Positions 22,215-31,000 of a stretch of 64,000 nt of DNA are shown piece by piece (positions within the stretch are counted from its first letter, which is position 1; the number at the start of each line of letters is the position of its first letter). The DNA is taken from contig NC_134516.1 in assembly GCF_027942865.1 (NCBI RefSeq), positions 17,535,822 through 17,599,821 of the forward strand, written 5' to 3'. A model generated the notes under the pieces. The model was not told where the DNA came from, did not search any database, and saw only the letters and a list, made by a program, of their open reading frames with translations. The DNA is from Odontesthes bonariensis (taxonomy: Eukaryota; Chordata; Actinopteri; Atheriniformes; Atherinopsidae). Both the position numbers and the translations under genes were made by a program.

Positions 22215-22475
22215 ATAACATTATTGACCCAGGGTTGCGAAAAGTTAACCTGGGGCCCGTTGCACAAAAGTAGGATTTAGACATCCAGGATGAGTTACTT
22301 AGCCAGGTTCAAGGAATCCAAAACATGGGCGCCCAGGCTTAGTTGGTTGCACAAAGGCCAAGCCAGGATGAGCAGACACGGATTCATTAAGCCAGGTGAA
22401 ACCGATCCCGGATAAGTGCTGCACCCGGCTTGCTTAAATAGACCCCACGATCGATCATAGATTCACTGATTCACC

Positions 22476-23166
22476 ATGGCAACAAGGGCGGCGTATTTCT
22501 CCCCAGCGGAGCAAGAATTATACATGGAAACCTATGAAGAGGTGAAGGAGAAAATAAAACAAAAAGGAAATACTGCCACAGTCAAAAAACAAAGGGAGCA
22601 AGCGTGGCAAACCATTGCTGACCGCCTGAATGCGTAAGTAGTGCACAAATACACACTCACCACTCCACTGAAACTATCACAATTAGGCTACAATCCAAAT
22701 AAAATGTTAATTAACATATCGTCACCTTCCTAAAATAATCGCCCAAGTCATTTTTTGGCATCAAAGGTGTGGTCCAAAAAATGCCTAAGTCATTTATTTA
22801 ATCTTAGTTTTTATGAAAAACAATAAGTGTTCTTATGTCAAGCATCCTTTGATACATACTTACTGACTGAAATTATTATTTTATGCTATAATTTAACTTT
22901 TGGGGGGAGTTTTTTTGTGTTTCCTGAAAAAATGACTTATGCGATTATTTTAGGAAGGTGGCGATATTTGAAAAGCTATTTGTAGCCTACTTTGATTATA
23001 AATAAGTTGAAATTGACTGCATGTGAGTGAAACTATCTAAATGTAACTCCATGCTCCTCCACTGTTTCATTGTGTGTGTGTGTGTGTGTGTGTAGATTTA
23101 ACATGACTGGGCCAAAACGGACATGGCAGCAAGTCAAAGTAAAATATAAGAACATCCTGCAGAATG
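22476..23166 (+). pseudogene. Harbinger Myb/SANT-like accessory protein, first two exons
   Basis: Exon 1 starts at ATG 22476: MATRAAYFSPAEQELYMETY, then KEKIKQKGNTATVKKQREQA and WQTIADRLNA, ending at a gtaagt donor (about 22635). Exon 2 starts after tgtgtgtag (about 23095) and reads FNMTGPKRTWQQVKVKYKNI, ending at a gtaagt donor (about 23166). This trihelix/Myb-like domain is the DNA-binding partner protein of PIF/Harbinger elements and helps the transposase enter the nucleus and bind the termini. Later exons are absent, so only the DNA-binding part remains. The first exon of copy 1 (10771) matches but is frameshifted. Confidence 0.7.
22719..22964. repeat. Nested short MITE with long perfect inverted ends, in Harbinger copy 2
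   Basis: Ends read TCGTCACCTTCCTAAAAT on the left and ATTTTAGGAAGGTGGCGA on the right, inverted with one mismatch, flanked by TA on both sides (22717-22718 and 22965-22966). About 246 bp, AT-rich, noncoding. The TA duplication suggests a Tc1/mariner-type nonautonomous element. It is absent from Harbinger copy 1 at this place. Confidence 0.7.
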
Positions 23167-23273
23167 GTAAGTCCCCTGACAAATACTTAACAAGTGTACT
23201 TTTTATTAAGAATGTGCCTGCCCACACATTGCCTGTACTGTGCATTCATTGGTTTAACATCTTATCATTTCAG

Positions 23274-23805
23274 ATGGTCTGCAATGCTAACTATTTGATC
23301 AGTAATGTTGTGGCAAAGTGGCCCGGCTCGGTCCACGACTCCTGAGTGTTTCGGAACTCAGATCTATCGGCGCCTATCACAAGGTGAGCCACAGAACCTC
23401 TATTGACAACCACTTTTAACATAATGGCTGTGTTAAGAATGTCACTACTTATGAGGTTGTGATGGTAACATTTTGTATTCACAGATGAATTCCTGGGTGT
23501 ATTGCTGGGTGACAGAGGGTATGCCTGCCAGCCTTTTCTGCTCACTCCATTTGCAACTGGCATACAACCATGCCCATGCCAGAACAAGGGCCCGGATAGA
23601 AATTTCATTTGGCCTACTGAAGGCACGTTTTCAGTGTCTGAACCACCTGAGAGTCAGCCCAGACAGGGCATGTGATATCATTGTGGCCTGTGCTGTCCTC
23701 CACAATGTGGCCTGCCTGAGAAAGGAGAGGGCCCCCAGAGTGCCAGCTCTCATAGACTGGGACATTCTGGGACTGGTCGGCTGGTCGGAGACCAATATGT
23801 GTTAA
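23274..23805 (+). pseudogene. Harbinger DDE transposase, C-terminal part
   Basis: Reads MVCNANYLISNVVAKWPGSV HDS (a TGA follows where RI/RV is expected), then VFRNSDLSARLSQ. After an intron-like stretch with a gtgagc donor (about 23384) comes FLGVLLGDRGYACQPFLLTP (second catalytic Asp). A frame shift follows, then AHARTRARIEISFGLLKARF (catalytic Glu), HLRVSPDRACDIIVACAVLH and NVACLRKERAP, ending at TAA 23803-23805. This is the HARBI1-type transposase fold. The first catalytic Asp region is deleted and one internal stop and a frame shift are present. Confidence 0.75.
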
Positions 23806-24740
23806 ATTATTTTAATTAATATTGCATGTTTATTTAAGTTGGGCCTGCAATGGCAGAGGAATTTTTGTTAGGTTTTTGGGCTGTATAGGCAAGGCAATTT
23901 TAATTGTATAGCCCATTTTTACAAACAGTTTGTCTCAAGCTGCATGCTTTGATTCTGTGCTTTTTGTCTTGTAGAGCACTGTGTGACTTCAGTTTTGAAA
24001 GGAGCTGATGGTTTACTTGCTTTGATTCATCCTTGTTCAATAAAGGAACATCATGGTACGCTCTGATGTGTATTTATATTTATATGGTGACGTACTTTAT
24101 GTGTAGTCAGTGGGAAACTAAATTATCTAGTGGTTCATCTAAAATCATCAGTTATCTTAAATGATCACAAATGTTTCAATAATGATAGTGGGTATAGTTA
24201 AATGTTTTAACAATATGTTCTAGGCAGTGGAATAAATATTGGTTTCCATTTGTGGCGACCGCTGACTGAGATAAGGAATGAGATTAAATAGATCCTGGAA
24301 CTTAGCCTGGTCTGGAGCAGGCTAGCTTCACAGAATAAATCTCCATGGTAACTTACGTCTGAACATATCCCACTTCCCTCTATCCCACTTTTGTGCAACC
24401 GGATCACGGATAAGTTGATCCAGGATCGCCAACATATCCCGGCTTAATCCCTTATCCTACTTTTGTGCAACGGGCCCCTGGAAAGAAGCACAAGTTCCTA
24501 AGACAATTTGATTGAACAAAACAAAGGGCAGACGTGTCGTTGATCACATGAACTACTGCACAGATTGATCTCTGAAGAGACAGCTCCTTCCTCGGACCCA
24601 TTTCGGAGACTGACCAATTCAAACAAAAAATAATCTTTTTCTTGATATCCATAACTTAGGTCTGTCTCCGGAGTTGAAGTCCTTCATGAAAATGATGATT
24701 TGTAACCGTTGAATGTCAAAGGTGAACACACATGTATGTC

Positions 24741-24822
24741 GTTGTCGTGGCCGAGATATTAAGGCGATGGATTAGAAATCCATTGGGGTCTCCCCGCGCA
24801 GGTTCGAGTCCTGCCGACAACG
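24741..24822 (+). tRNA. tRNA-Ser(AGA), array copy 4
   Basis: 82 nt, anticodon AGA, perfect acceptor stem and T arm with GGTTCGAGTCC B box. The D loop carries GAGATATTAAGG, so the conserved GG of the D loop and A box is changed to AT; internal promoter strength is doubtful. Confidence 0.8.
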
Positions 24823-25123
24823 ATAACATTATTGACTCAGGGTTGCTGAAAGTTAACCTGGAAAGAAGCACAAGTTCCTTGGACCATTCATTTCAACAAA
24901 ACTATGGCCAGACGTGTCATTGATCACATGAACTCCTGCACAGATTGATCTCTGAAGACACAGCTCCTTGCTAGGACCCGTTCTGAATACTGACCAATTC
25001 TAACAAACAAAAAATAAGCTTTTTCTTGATATCCATAACTTAGGTCTGTCTCAGGAGTTGAAGTCCTTCATGAAAATGATGATTTGTAACCGTTGAATGT
25101 CAAAGGTGAACACACATGTATGT

Positions 25124-25154
25124 CGTTGTCGTGGCCGAGAGGTTAAGGCGATGG
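25124..25154 (+). pseudogene. Truncated tRNA-Ser, array copy 5
   Basis: Only the acceptor 5' strand, the D arm and the first anticodon-stem bases remain (GTTGTCGTGGCCGAGAGG to GCGATGG). The sequence then jumps to the gttgctgaaagttaacc part of the unit. It lacks anticodon, T arm and B box. The deletion explains the short 306-bp spacing to the next copy. Confidence 0.85.
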
Positions 25155-25429
25155 GTTGCTGAAAGTTAACCTGGAAAGAAGCACAAGTTCCTTGGACCAT
25201 TTGATTAAACAAAACAAAGGCCAGACGTGTCATTGATCACATGAACTTCTGCAAAGATTGATCTCTGAAGAGACAGCTCCTTCCTCGGACCCGTTTCGAA
25301 GACTGACCATTTCTAACAAACAAAAAATAATCTTTTTCTTGATATCCATAACTTAGGTCTGTCTCTGGAGTTGAAGTCCTTCATGAAAATGATGATTTGT
25401 AACTGTTGAATGTCAAAGGAGTATATGTC

Positions 25430-25511
25430 GTTGTCGTGGCCGAGAGGTTAAGGCGATGGATTAGAAATCCATTGGGGTCTCCCCGCGCAGGTTCGAGTCC
25501 TGCCGACAACG
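25430..25511 (+). tRNA. tRNA-Ser(AGA), array copy 6
   Basis: 82 nt and the best-formed copy. Acceptor GTTGTCG/CGACAAC, D arm GCCGAGAGGTTAAGGC, anticodon stem TGGAT/ATCCA with AGA, long variable arm GGGGTCTCCCC, and T arm GCAGG/CCTGC with a perfect GGTTCGAGTCC B box. The A box TGGCCGAGAGG differs by one base (T to A) from the usual serine TGGCCGAGTGG. No CCA is encoded, as expected for a nuclear tRNA. Confidence 0.9.
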
Positions 25512-25805
25512 ATAACTTTATTGACTCAGGGCTGCTGAAAGTTAACCTGGAAAGAAGCACAAGTTCCTTGGACCATTTGATTAAACAAAACAAAGGCCAG
25601 ACGTGTCATTGATCACATGAACTCCTGCACAGATTGATCTCTGAAGACACAGCTCCTTGCTAGGACCCGTTCTGAATACTGACCAATTCTAACAAACAAA
25701 AAATAAGCTTTTTCTTGATATCCATAACTTAGGTCTGTCTCCGGAGTTGAAGTCCTTCATGAAAATGATGATTTGTAACCGTTGAATGTCAAAGGAGTAT
25801 ATGTC

Positions 25806-25887
25806 GTTGTCATGGCCGAGAGGTTAAGGCGATGGATTAGAAATCCATTGGGGTCTCCCCGCGCAGGTTCGAGTCCTGCCGACAACG
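25806..25887 (+). tRNA. tRNA-Ser(AGA), array copy 7
   Basis: 82 nt, anticodon AGA, intact T arm and B box. One base of the acceptor stem is changed (GTTGTCA instead of GTTGTCG), giving an A-C mismatch at the seventh pair. Confidence 0.85.
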
Positions 25888-26189
25888 ATAACATTATTGA
25901 CTAAGGGTTGCTAAAAGTTAACCTGGAAAGAAGCACAAGTTCCTTGGACCATTTGATTAAACAAAACTATGGCCAGACGTGTCGTTGATCACATGAACTT
26001 CTGCACAGATTGATCTCTGAAGAGACAGCTCCTTCCTCGGACCCATTTCGAAGACTGACAATTTCTAACAAACAAAAAACAATCTTTTTCTTGATCACCA
26101 CAACTTAGGTCTGTCTCAGGAGTTGAAGTCCTTCATGAAAATGATAATCTGTAACCGTTGAATGTCAAAGGTGAACACGAATGTATGTC

Positions 26190-26271
26190 GTTGTCGTGGC
26201 CGAGAGGTTAAGACGATGGATTAGAAATCCATTGGGGTCTCCCCGCGCATGTTCGAGTCCTGCTGACAATG
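26190..26271 (+). tRNA. tRNA-Ser(AGA), array copy 8
   Basis: 82 nt, anticodon AGA. Acceptor 3' strand reads TGACAAT, giving two G-T wobbles. The T stem has the GCATG change seen in copies 1 and 3. The D arm has AAGACG instead of AAGGCG. Probably weak or a pseudogene. The array breaks off about 136 bp later. Confidence 0.75.
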
Positions 26272-26407
26272 ATAACATTATTGACTCAGGGTTGCTGAAA
26301 GTTAACCTGGAAAGAAGCACAAGTTCCTTGGACCATTTGATTAGACAAAACAAAGGCCAGACGTGTCGTTGATCACATGAACTTCTGCACAGATTGATCT
26401 CTGAAGA

Positions 26408-27935
26408 TGGGACCAAGTCACACATGTACAAGTCCCAAGTCATTTTTTCTTGGGCAAGTCAAGTGAAGTCCTGTAACAGGTCAAGTCAAGTCCAAGTCAA
26501 GTCACCTTATTATTGCAATTTTACCCACAGAACCTGATCTTAATAAAGTGAAAAGACAAGATATAAGTAACTGTCAGTAAACATCATTGTCCAATGTGTC
26601 CAACCTGTCTAAAAAATATGACAATAATTTGGATTTGGATTGTAGTTATTGGTCATCAGTAAAATACATAATGGAATCAAACAAAACAGAAATGACTCAA
26701 TAAAATTATTTATTGTTGGCTTTCAATCTAAACAGGGTCACTTCTGCCTCACTTCTGCCACTAGTTTAGTCTTTTATTTGCCTAACAAGAAAAAAGGCAA
26801 ACATAAAATCATCTGAAAGTAAAAACATACTACAGTATAGAGCATCAGAAACATCAGTATGTTTGATCTGTATCATCTTGAGACACAGAGAGCTCTAAAC
26901 ACACAACAAAAAACAGATTCTTAACTTATTGTTCTTAGAAAAATGTCATGTCTGTGGGTTTTTGCAACGTTTTTAGTGTCTGTTTAAGTTCTTAGTTTTA
27001 CCATGTTTTAGTTTTTCATGTCTTAGTTTTGTTAAGTTTTAGCATTAGGTCTTGTTTTTAGTTTTTGCCATGCTATGCCACCTCAGTCTTTCTCCTGCCC
27101 TGCCATCAGCTTCACTTCCCTCACCTGTGTTTACCCCATCAGCTGCACTCACCAATCACCCTCCACAGTATTTAGTTTCCAGATTTCCCCATGCACGGGG
27201 TCAGATCCTTGCACATTCACGCCACGTCTTCATGCCGAACCAAGCTAAGTGTTTTCATCTGACCAAACATGGACGCGGCGGACTTCGAGGCATTCTGGGA
27301 GCTGGCCGGTAAACTCTGGAGCTGCTCAGCACGGGACAGCAGCTCTTGGTCAAGGTGTCTAATGAACTCCTGGATTTTTTTTGAGAAAGCAGGTTCTCGA
27401 GACTTGGGCTGTGAACACATTACACATCTGGGATGAGGCGAGGAATGTACAGCGTGCTGCGGTGGTGGACATTTTCGGCATGGAGCCGGAAAAAGTAGCC
27501 GCGCTGTACACTTCCGTCTTTTGCTGTCAATGTTGAAATTATGAAAGCCGAAGACGATGACTCTCGGTATCCCTCCCGCTGACATGCTGATGCGTATCTG
27601 ATATGAGAGGGCGGGTCTCTCCAATAAACACATAAGGTACGAGAGGGCATGACTGATTGACAGGGTAGCGATCCAATCATGACGCCATTCAGCCTGCGCT
27701 CCTACCGGGTAATCGATATTGTTTTTTAAATTAATTTATTAATTTTATATTCAAACTGAAAACATGAACTGAATAACACTCAAATAATTCAAGTCATCTT
27801 GTCTCAAGTCAAGTCAAGTCAAGTCCCGAGTCTTTAACTTTCAAGTCCGAGTCAAGTCTCAAGTCTTTTATTTTTTGTCAAGTCACAAGTCATCAAAACA
27901 GAGACTCGAGTCGACTCGAGTCCCCATCTCTGACA
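26408..27935. mobile_element. Element with aagtc-rich ends, nested gypsy piece inside
   Basis: Both ends are crowded with the pentamer aagtc and its variants (26411-26510 on the left, 27795-27925 on the right, the latter also with actcgagtcgactcgagt). The outermost text, gatgggaccaagtc and gactcgagtccccatc, is roughly inverted. Such subterminal repeat clusters mark nonautonomous DNA transposons, here probably hAT-like. A ctctga occurs just outside both ends, but the 8-bp comparison is imperfect (CTCTGAAG versus CTCTGACA). A region at 27420-27720 has no recognised coding content. Confidence 0.45.
26945..27385 (+). mobile_element. Ty3/gypsy fragment: LTR part, leader and start of gag
   Basis: TGTCATGTCTGTGGGTTTTT at 26945 looks like a gypsy LTR start, with the T-rich and C-rich body usual for fish. 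After ttcatctgaccaaac an ATG at 27269 opens MDAADFEAFWELAGKLW, similar to fish gypsy gag starts. The frame is lost by about 27385. It is a fragment, nested in the aagtc-rich element. Confidence 0.45.
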
Positions 27936-27978
27936 CTTTCCCTCAGCTCTGTGTGCAGCTGCTCTGTGTTTGTTTTTT

Positions 27979-28003
27979 TTTAATGAGGGGGGGGGGGGGG
28001 GGG
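27979..28003 (+). repeat. Poly-G tract
   Basis: An almost pure run of about 18 G lies directly upstream of the first DUF6729-like exon. Runs of this kind can form G-quadruplexes and are prone to length change and assembly error. Confidence 0.8.
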
Positions 28004-28055
28004 CAGCCTCTGTTACAGTTGAATTTACACACTTTTTAAAATTTTCATTCACAGA

Positions 28056-31000
28056 ATGCATGCGTATCCAGTTTTTCGCCGCCAGTCAGCCAGTTCAACC
28101 AGTTCAACCAGACTGCTCATGGCGCCATCGGAGGAGGCAAAGAGCTTTGGCAATGTCAGGTCTGGAAGAGCTAAACCCAAAGAGGAGGTGCTGGCAGAGG
28201 CCAGCAGCTTTGTCACTGGCCATGGTGGAGACCAAACTGATGACTTTTTAGTACTGGCTCACTGCCAGCTTCAGTTTGGTATGTACCAAGGCCAGAGATT
28301 TAGATGGCTCCTGGAGAACAGTCTTGGCTATGCAATATATTTAGTGCATAGTATTTCAAATGAAAGAGCACAAGAAACCCCTCTATCCCAAAATAAACAG
28401 CTGTTCCTGCAGTACACTTCCCAAATCAGAGAGATGACAGAGGAACTGGAGAAATTTAGGAAGAAGCAGGGCATGCAGGCAAGAGCACGGGAAACTGGAG
28501 ACTCGGGCTGTTTGATGGTGGAGTTTGGAGATTTCAAGGGCCGCTCCATGAAGGAGGTTTATGAGGAGCAGAGCAGGGAGGCCCAGGCCCTCATTAAGTA
28601 CCTGCTTAGAGCAGATGCCCGGCCCAACACCAACATGGCCTTGTTCAAGGCATATGTCTTGAAGAGACAGACACCTGCCTCCACTTCCTCTGCACCTCCA
28701 CCTGCAGACTCCACTTCCCCTGCACCTCCACCTGCAGACTCCACTTCCCCTGCACCTCCACCTGCAGCCTCCACCTCCTCTGGAATCCAAACTGGCCCAT
28801 GGAAAACTGCCACTGTGAAAGCGCTGCTGGCACGGAGCAAACATTTGTCTCCCTCACAGCTGGCAAAAAAGCTGACATCACCAGCCGAACCCTGTGAGTA
28901 GCAGTTTGAATTTTCTCTCCATCATTTCTACATGTGTAGCTTTACCATTTTACAGACTTGTAAAACGCAGACCCTCCACTTTTTTCAGCTCCAGCACCAC
29001 AGTGCCCCTTATGGCCCTGTCACACTGTTGCGTATGGCACTAGCGTATGAAAATTATCACTCATACGCTGGTATACGCTGACATACGCCAGGGGAACGTT
29101 AGGCATAGGTTGTATACGTTTCAAGCACGCTGGCATACGTTGGCATACGCTAGAGGTACGATATAGGTACGTTACTGATAGGTCGAGAACGCTGGACATA
29201 AATTGCCATATGTTGGCATGAAGGTGTACCGTACAGCTAGCGTTTTTATAGCCTGCGGCAGGCAACCGACGATTCACGGGAGCGGTCAGGAGGAGGAGTT
29301 GGGGATCTTGATCGCTCAGAAGCATGTAACTCATCAGCCGCAGGTGCATCAGGCATTTCAGCAGGTTTGGGTGAGAATGATTCTTGTGTTTTTTTGCCTT
29401 TTCCTCGGCCCAGGGCCCGGGCAAACGACGATTGCTTCTTGGGAGGCATGATCAAGATGAATGTCTCGAGAGATGTTGTTAGTGCGTCGTCTACTGCAAT
29501 AATGGAGCAATGTGGAAAGGCTGCTGAGTTAATGGCGTTGGCCCTGGCAACCAATAGCGTCTTCTGCCAACATGGCCGACCTGCCGACCGGAGTCACGTG
29601 ACTCCTCATTCTCAATAGGCGCGTTGAAACGTACGCTGGGCATGCGCAGTTCATATGCTACTCATACGCTAGTCATTCTTTATTTTCAAGGACTTTTCGT
29701 GCGTATGATTAATTTTCATACGCAACTCATACGCTTCTCTCATACGCAACAGTGTGACAGGGCCTTTACCACCACCTTCAAAACCCCTACCGAACACTTG
29801 GCCCAACGGCAGCTTTTCCCCTCTGGTAAGTACGCACCATCCTGTGTACATTTGTCTCTGTGTGTTGTTAGCAGCAGGCCTGATGGTTCAAACATTTGTT
29901 CTCCAGGCACTTCTGAGGTTGATGATGAGGAACTGGTATCTGCTGCAGAGCAATGTGAAGCACAGCTAAATACAGGTGTGGCATATGACACACATATTAT
30001 ACGAATGTTTAGTGACAACACTAAAAAGTATTATTTTGTGGAAAACTTCTGTGTTTTAATATATTTTTCTTCACAATACAGAATTAAATCAACCGGGATG
30101 CATTCTTTGAGTGCACTTCTTCCAAACCTTAAGGATGTACAAAGGTGTCTGTGTATTGTTTTGTGATTTTGCTTCCCCCAGCTCACTTCCACTTAACTCT
30201 GCGCACCCATGTGCTCTAATACAATCACCTGAATTTTAATGCCATTTTTCGCAGTTACACTGCATGCTCCTCTCATTCACGCTTCAGCTCCTCTGAGCCC
30301 ACAGACGGTGGCCATTCGTTGTTCTAACCATTAGAATCAATTAGTAATCGTGGTCTCTTTACTGTGTCTCTGTGCATGTTTCATATCTGTGGGCATCATT
30401 AATACTACTGAATTAATTTTGCATCATTTTTCTTGCTCTATTCCATTTAATTGTTACCTTTTTTTAACATCATTTCTTGTATTCACAGCTTCATATTTCT
30501 TGCATCAGAAAGTGTACACTGGGTTCTTTGCTTCTTAAAACTATTCCTTCAGTCTCTTTCTGTAGTATTTCTGCACTGCGCCTGTTTGTGCGCTGCATTT
30601 ATGGCATCTTACTATCAAACGCAACAGTCAATCTAATATTGTTTTGCTGCCTGCTTGCCTCGTTTCTCCTTCATCAGCTCTTGCACCCACTGTGCATCTC
30701 GAGGCCGGTGCCGATCCTCCACCAGCAGCGATACCAGGTCTGGTTCTTCATCAGCCACCGGCTGAGCTTCCCAGTCACTGGAAGAGTCAGCTTCCACCTT
30801 TCCAGCAGGAGTGGATTCGGCGCACATTGTTCAAGGCCAACCCACGAACCGGCAAGCCGGAGCTGGTGGCTCCGCTGAAGCTTTGGTGGCATCCTCCTCA
30901 GCCCCCCCTCATCCACAGCCAGCCTCCCGCCTCACCCGACCAGTTCTTCTGTCGGCCAGTCTTCTTGTGGATGCCCCAGAAGATGTGGCTGTTTCCTCTC

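Larger units (their letters stand above)
22253..24477 (+). mobile_element. PIF/Harbinger element, copy 2, complete ends, 2,225 bp
   Basis: Terminal inverted repeats start GGGCCCGTTGCACAAAAG and end CTTTTGTGCAACGGGCCC. They are bordered by a 3-bp duplication, CTG, at 22250-22252 and 24478-24480. Removing the element restores the array text aaagttaacctggaaag, so this is a clean insertion. Inside are a Myb/SANT-like two-exon gene and part of a DDE transposase, both on the plus strand, and a nested MITE at 22719-22964. The first part of the transposase, with the first catalytic Asp, is missing. It is a nonautonomous deletion derivative. Confidence 0.9.
21160..26407 (+). repeat. Tandem array of about 380-bp units, each with a tRNA-Ser(AGA) gene
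   Basis: Starts of successive tRNA copies are 21490, 21757, 22133, 24741, 25124, 25430, 25806 and 26190. Spacings of 376, 383, 376 and 384 bp define the unit. The 2,608-bp gap becomes 380 bp after subtracting the Harbinger insertion and its 3-bp duplication. The 267- and 306-bp spacings are units with deletions. Each unit holds: a 5' flank with gtctgtctc..ggagttgaagtcc and ttgaatgtcaaagg, the 82-nt tRNA, then ttgactcagggttgct, aaagttaacctggaaag, tgatcacatgaact and cagattgatctctgaag. A 47-bp sub-duplication sits at 21168-21260. The array ends where an aagtc-rich element starts at 26408. Confidence 0.9.

Noticed and set aside
21160-26407. Possible CRISPR-like or SINE array
   Set aside because: Units are about 380 bp and not spacer-repeat; each contains a well-formed tRNA with matching flanks in tandem, which fits a tRNA gene array better than CRISPR or a dispersed SINE.
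28383-28844. 153-residue minus-strand frame with GGGCRWRCRGSG repeats
   Set aside because: Shadow of the PPPADSTSPA tandem repeat in exon 1 of the DUF6729-like gene on the other strand.
29624-30166. 180-residue plus-strand frame across the MITE end and exons 2-3
   Set aside because: It runs through the MITE, an intron with GT-AG ends and exon 3 in turn; only the exon parts are coding.
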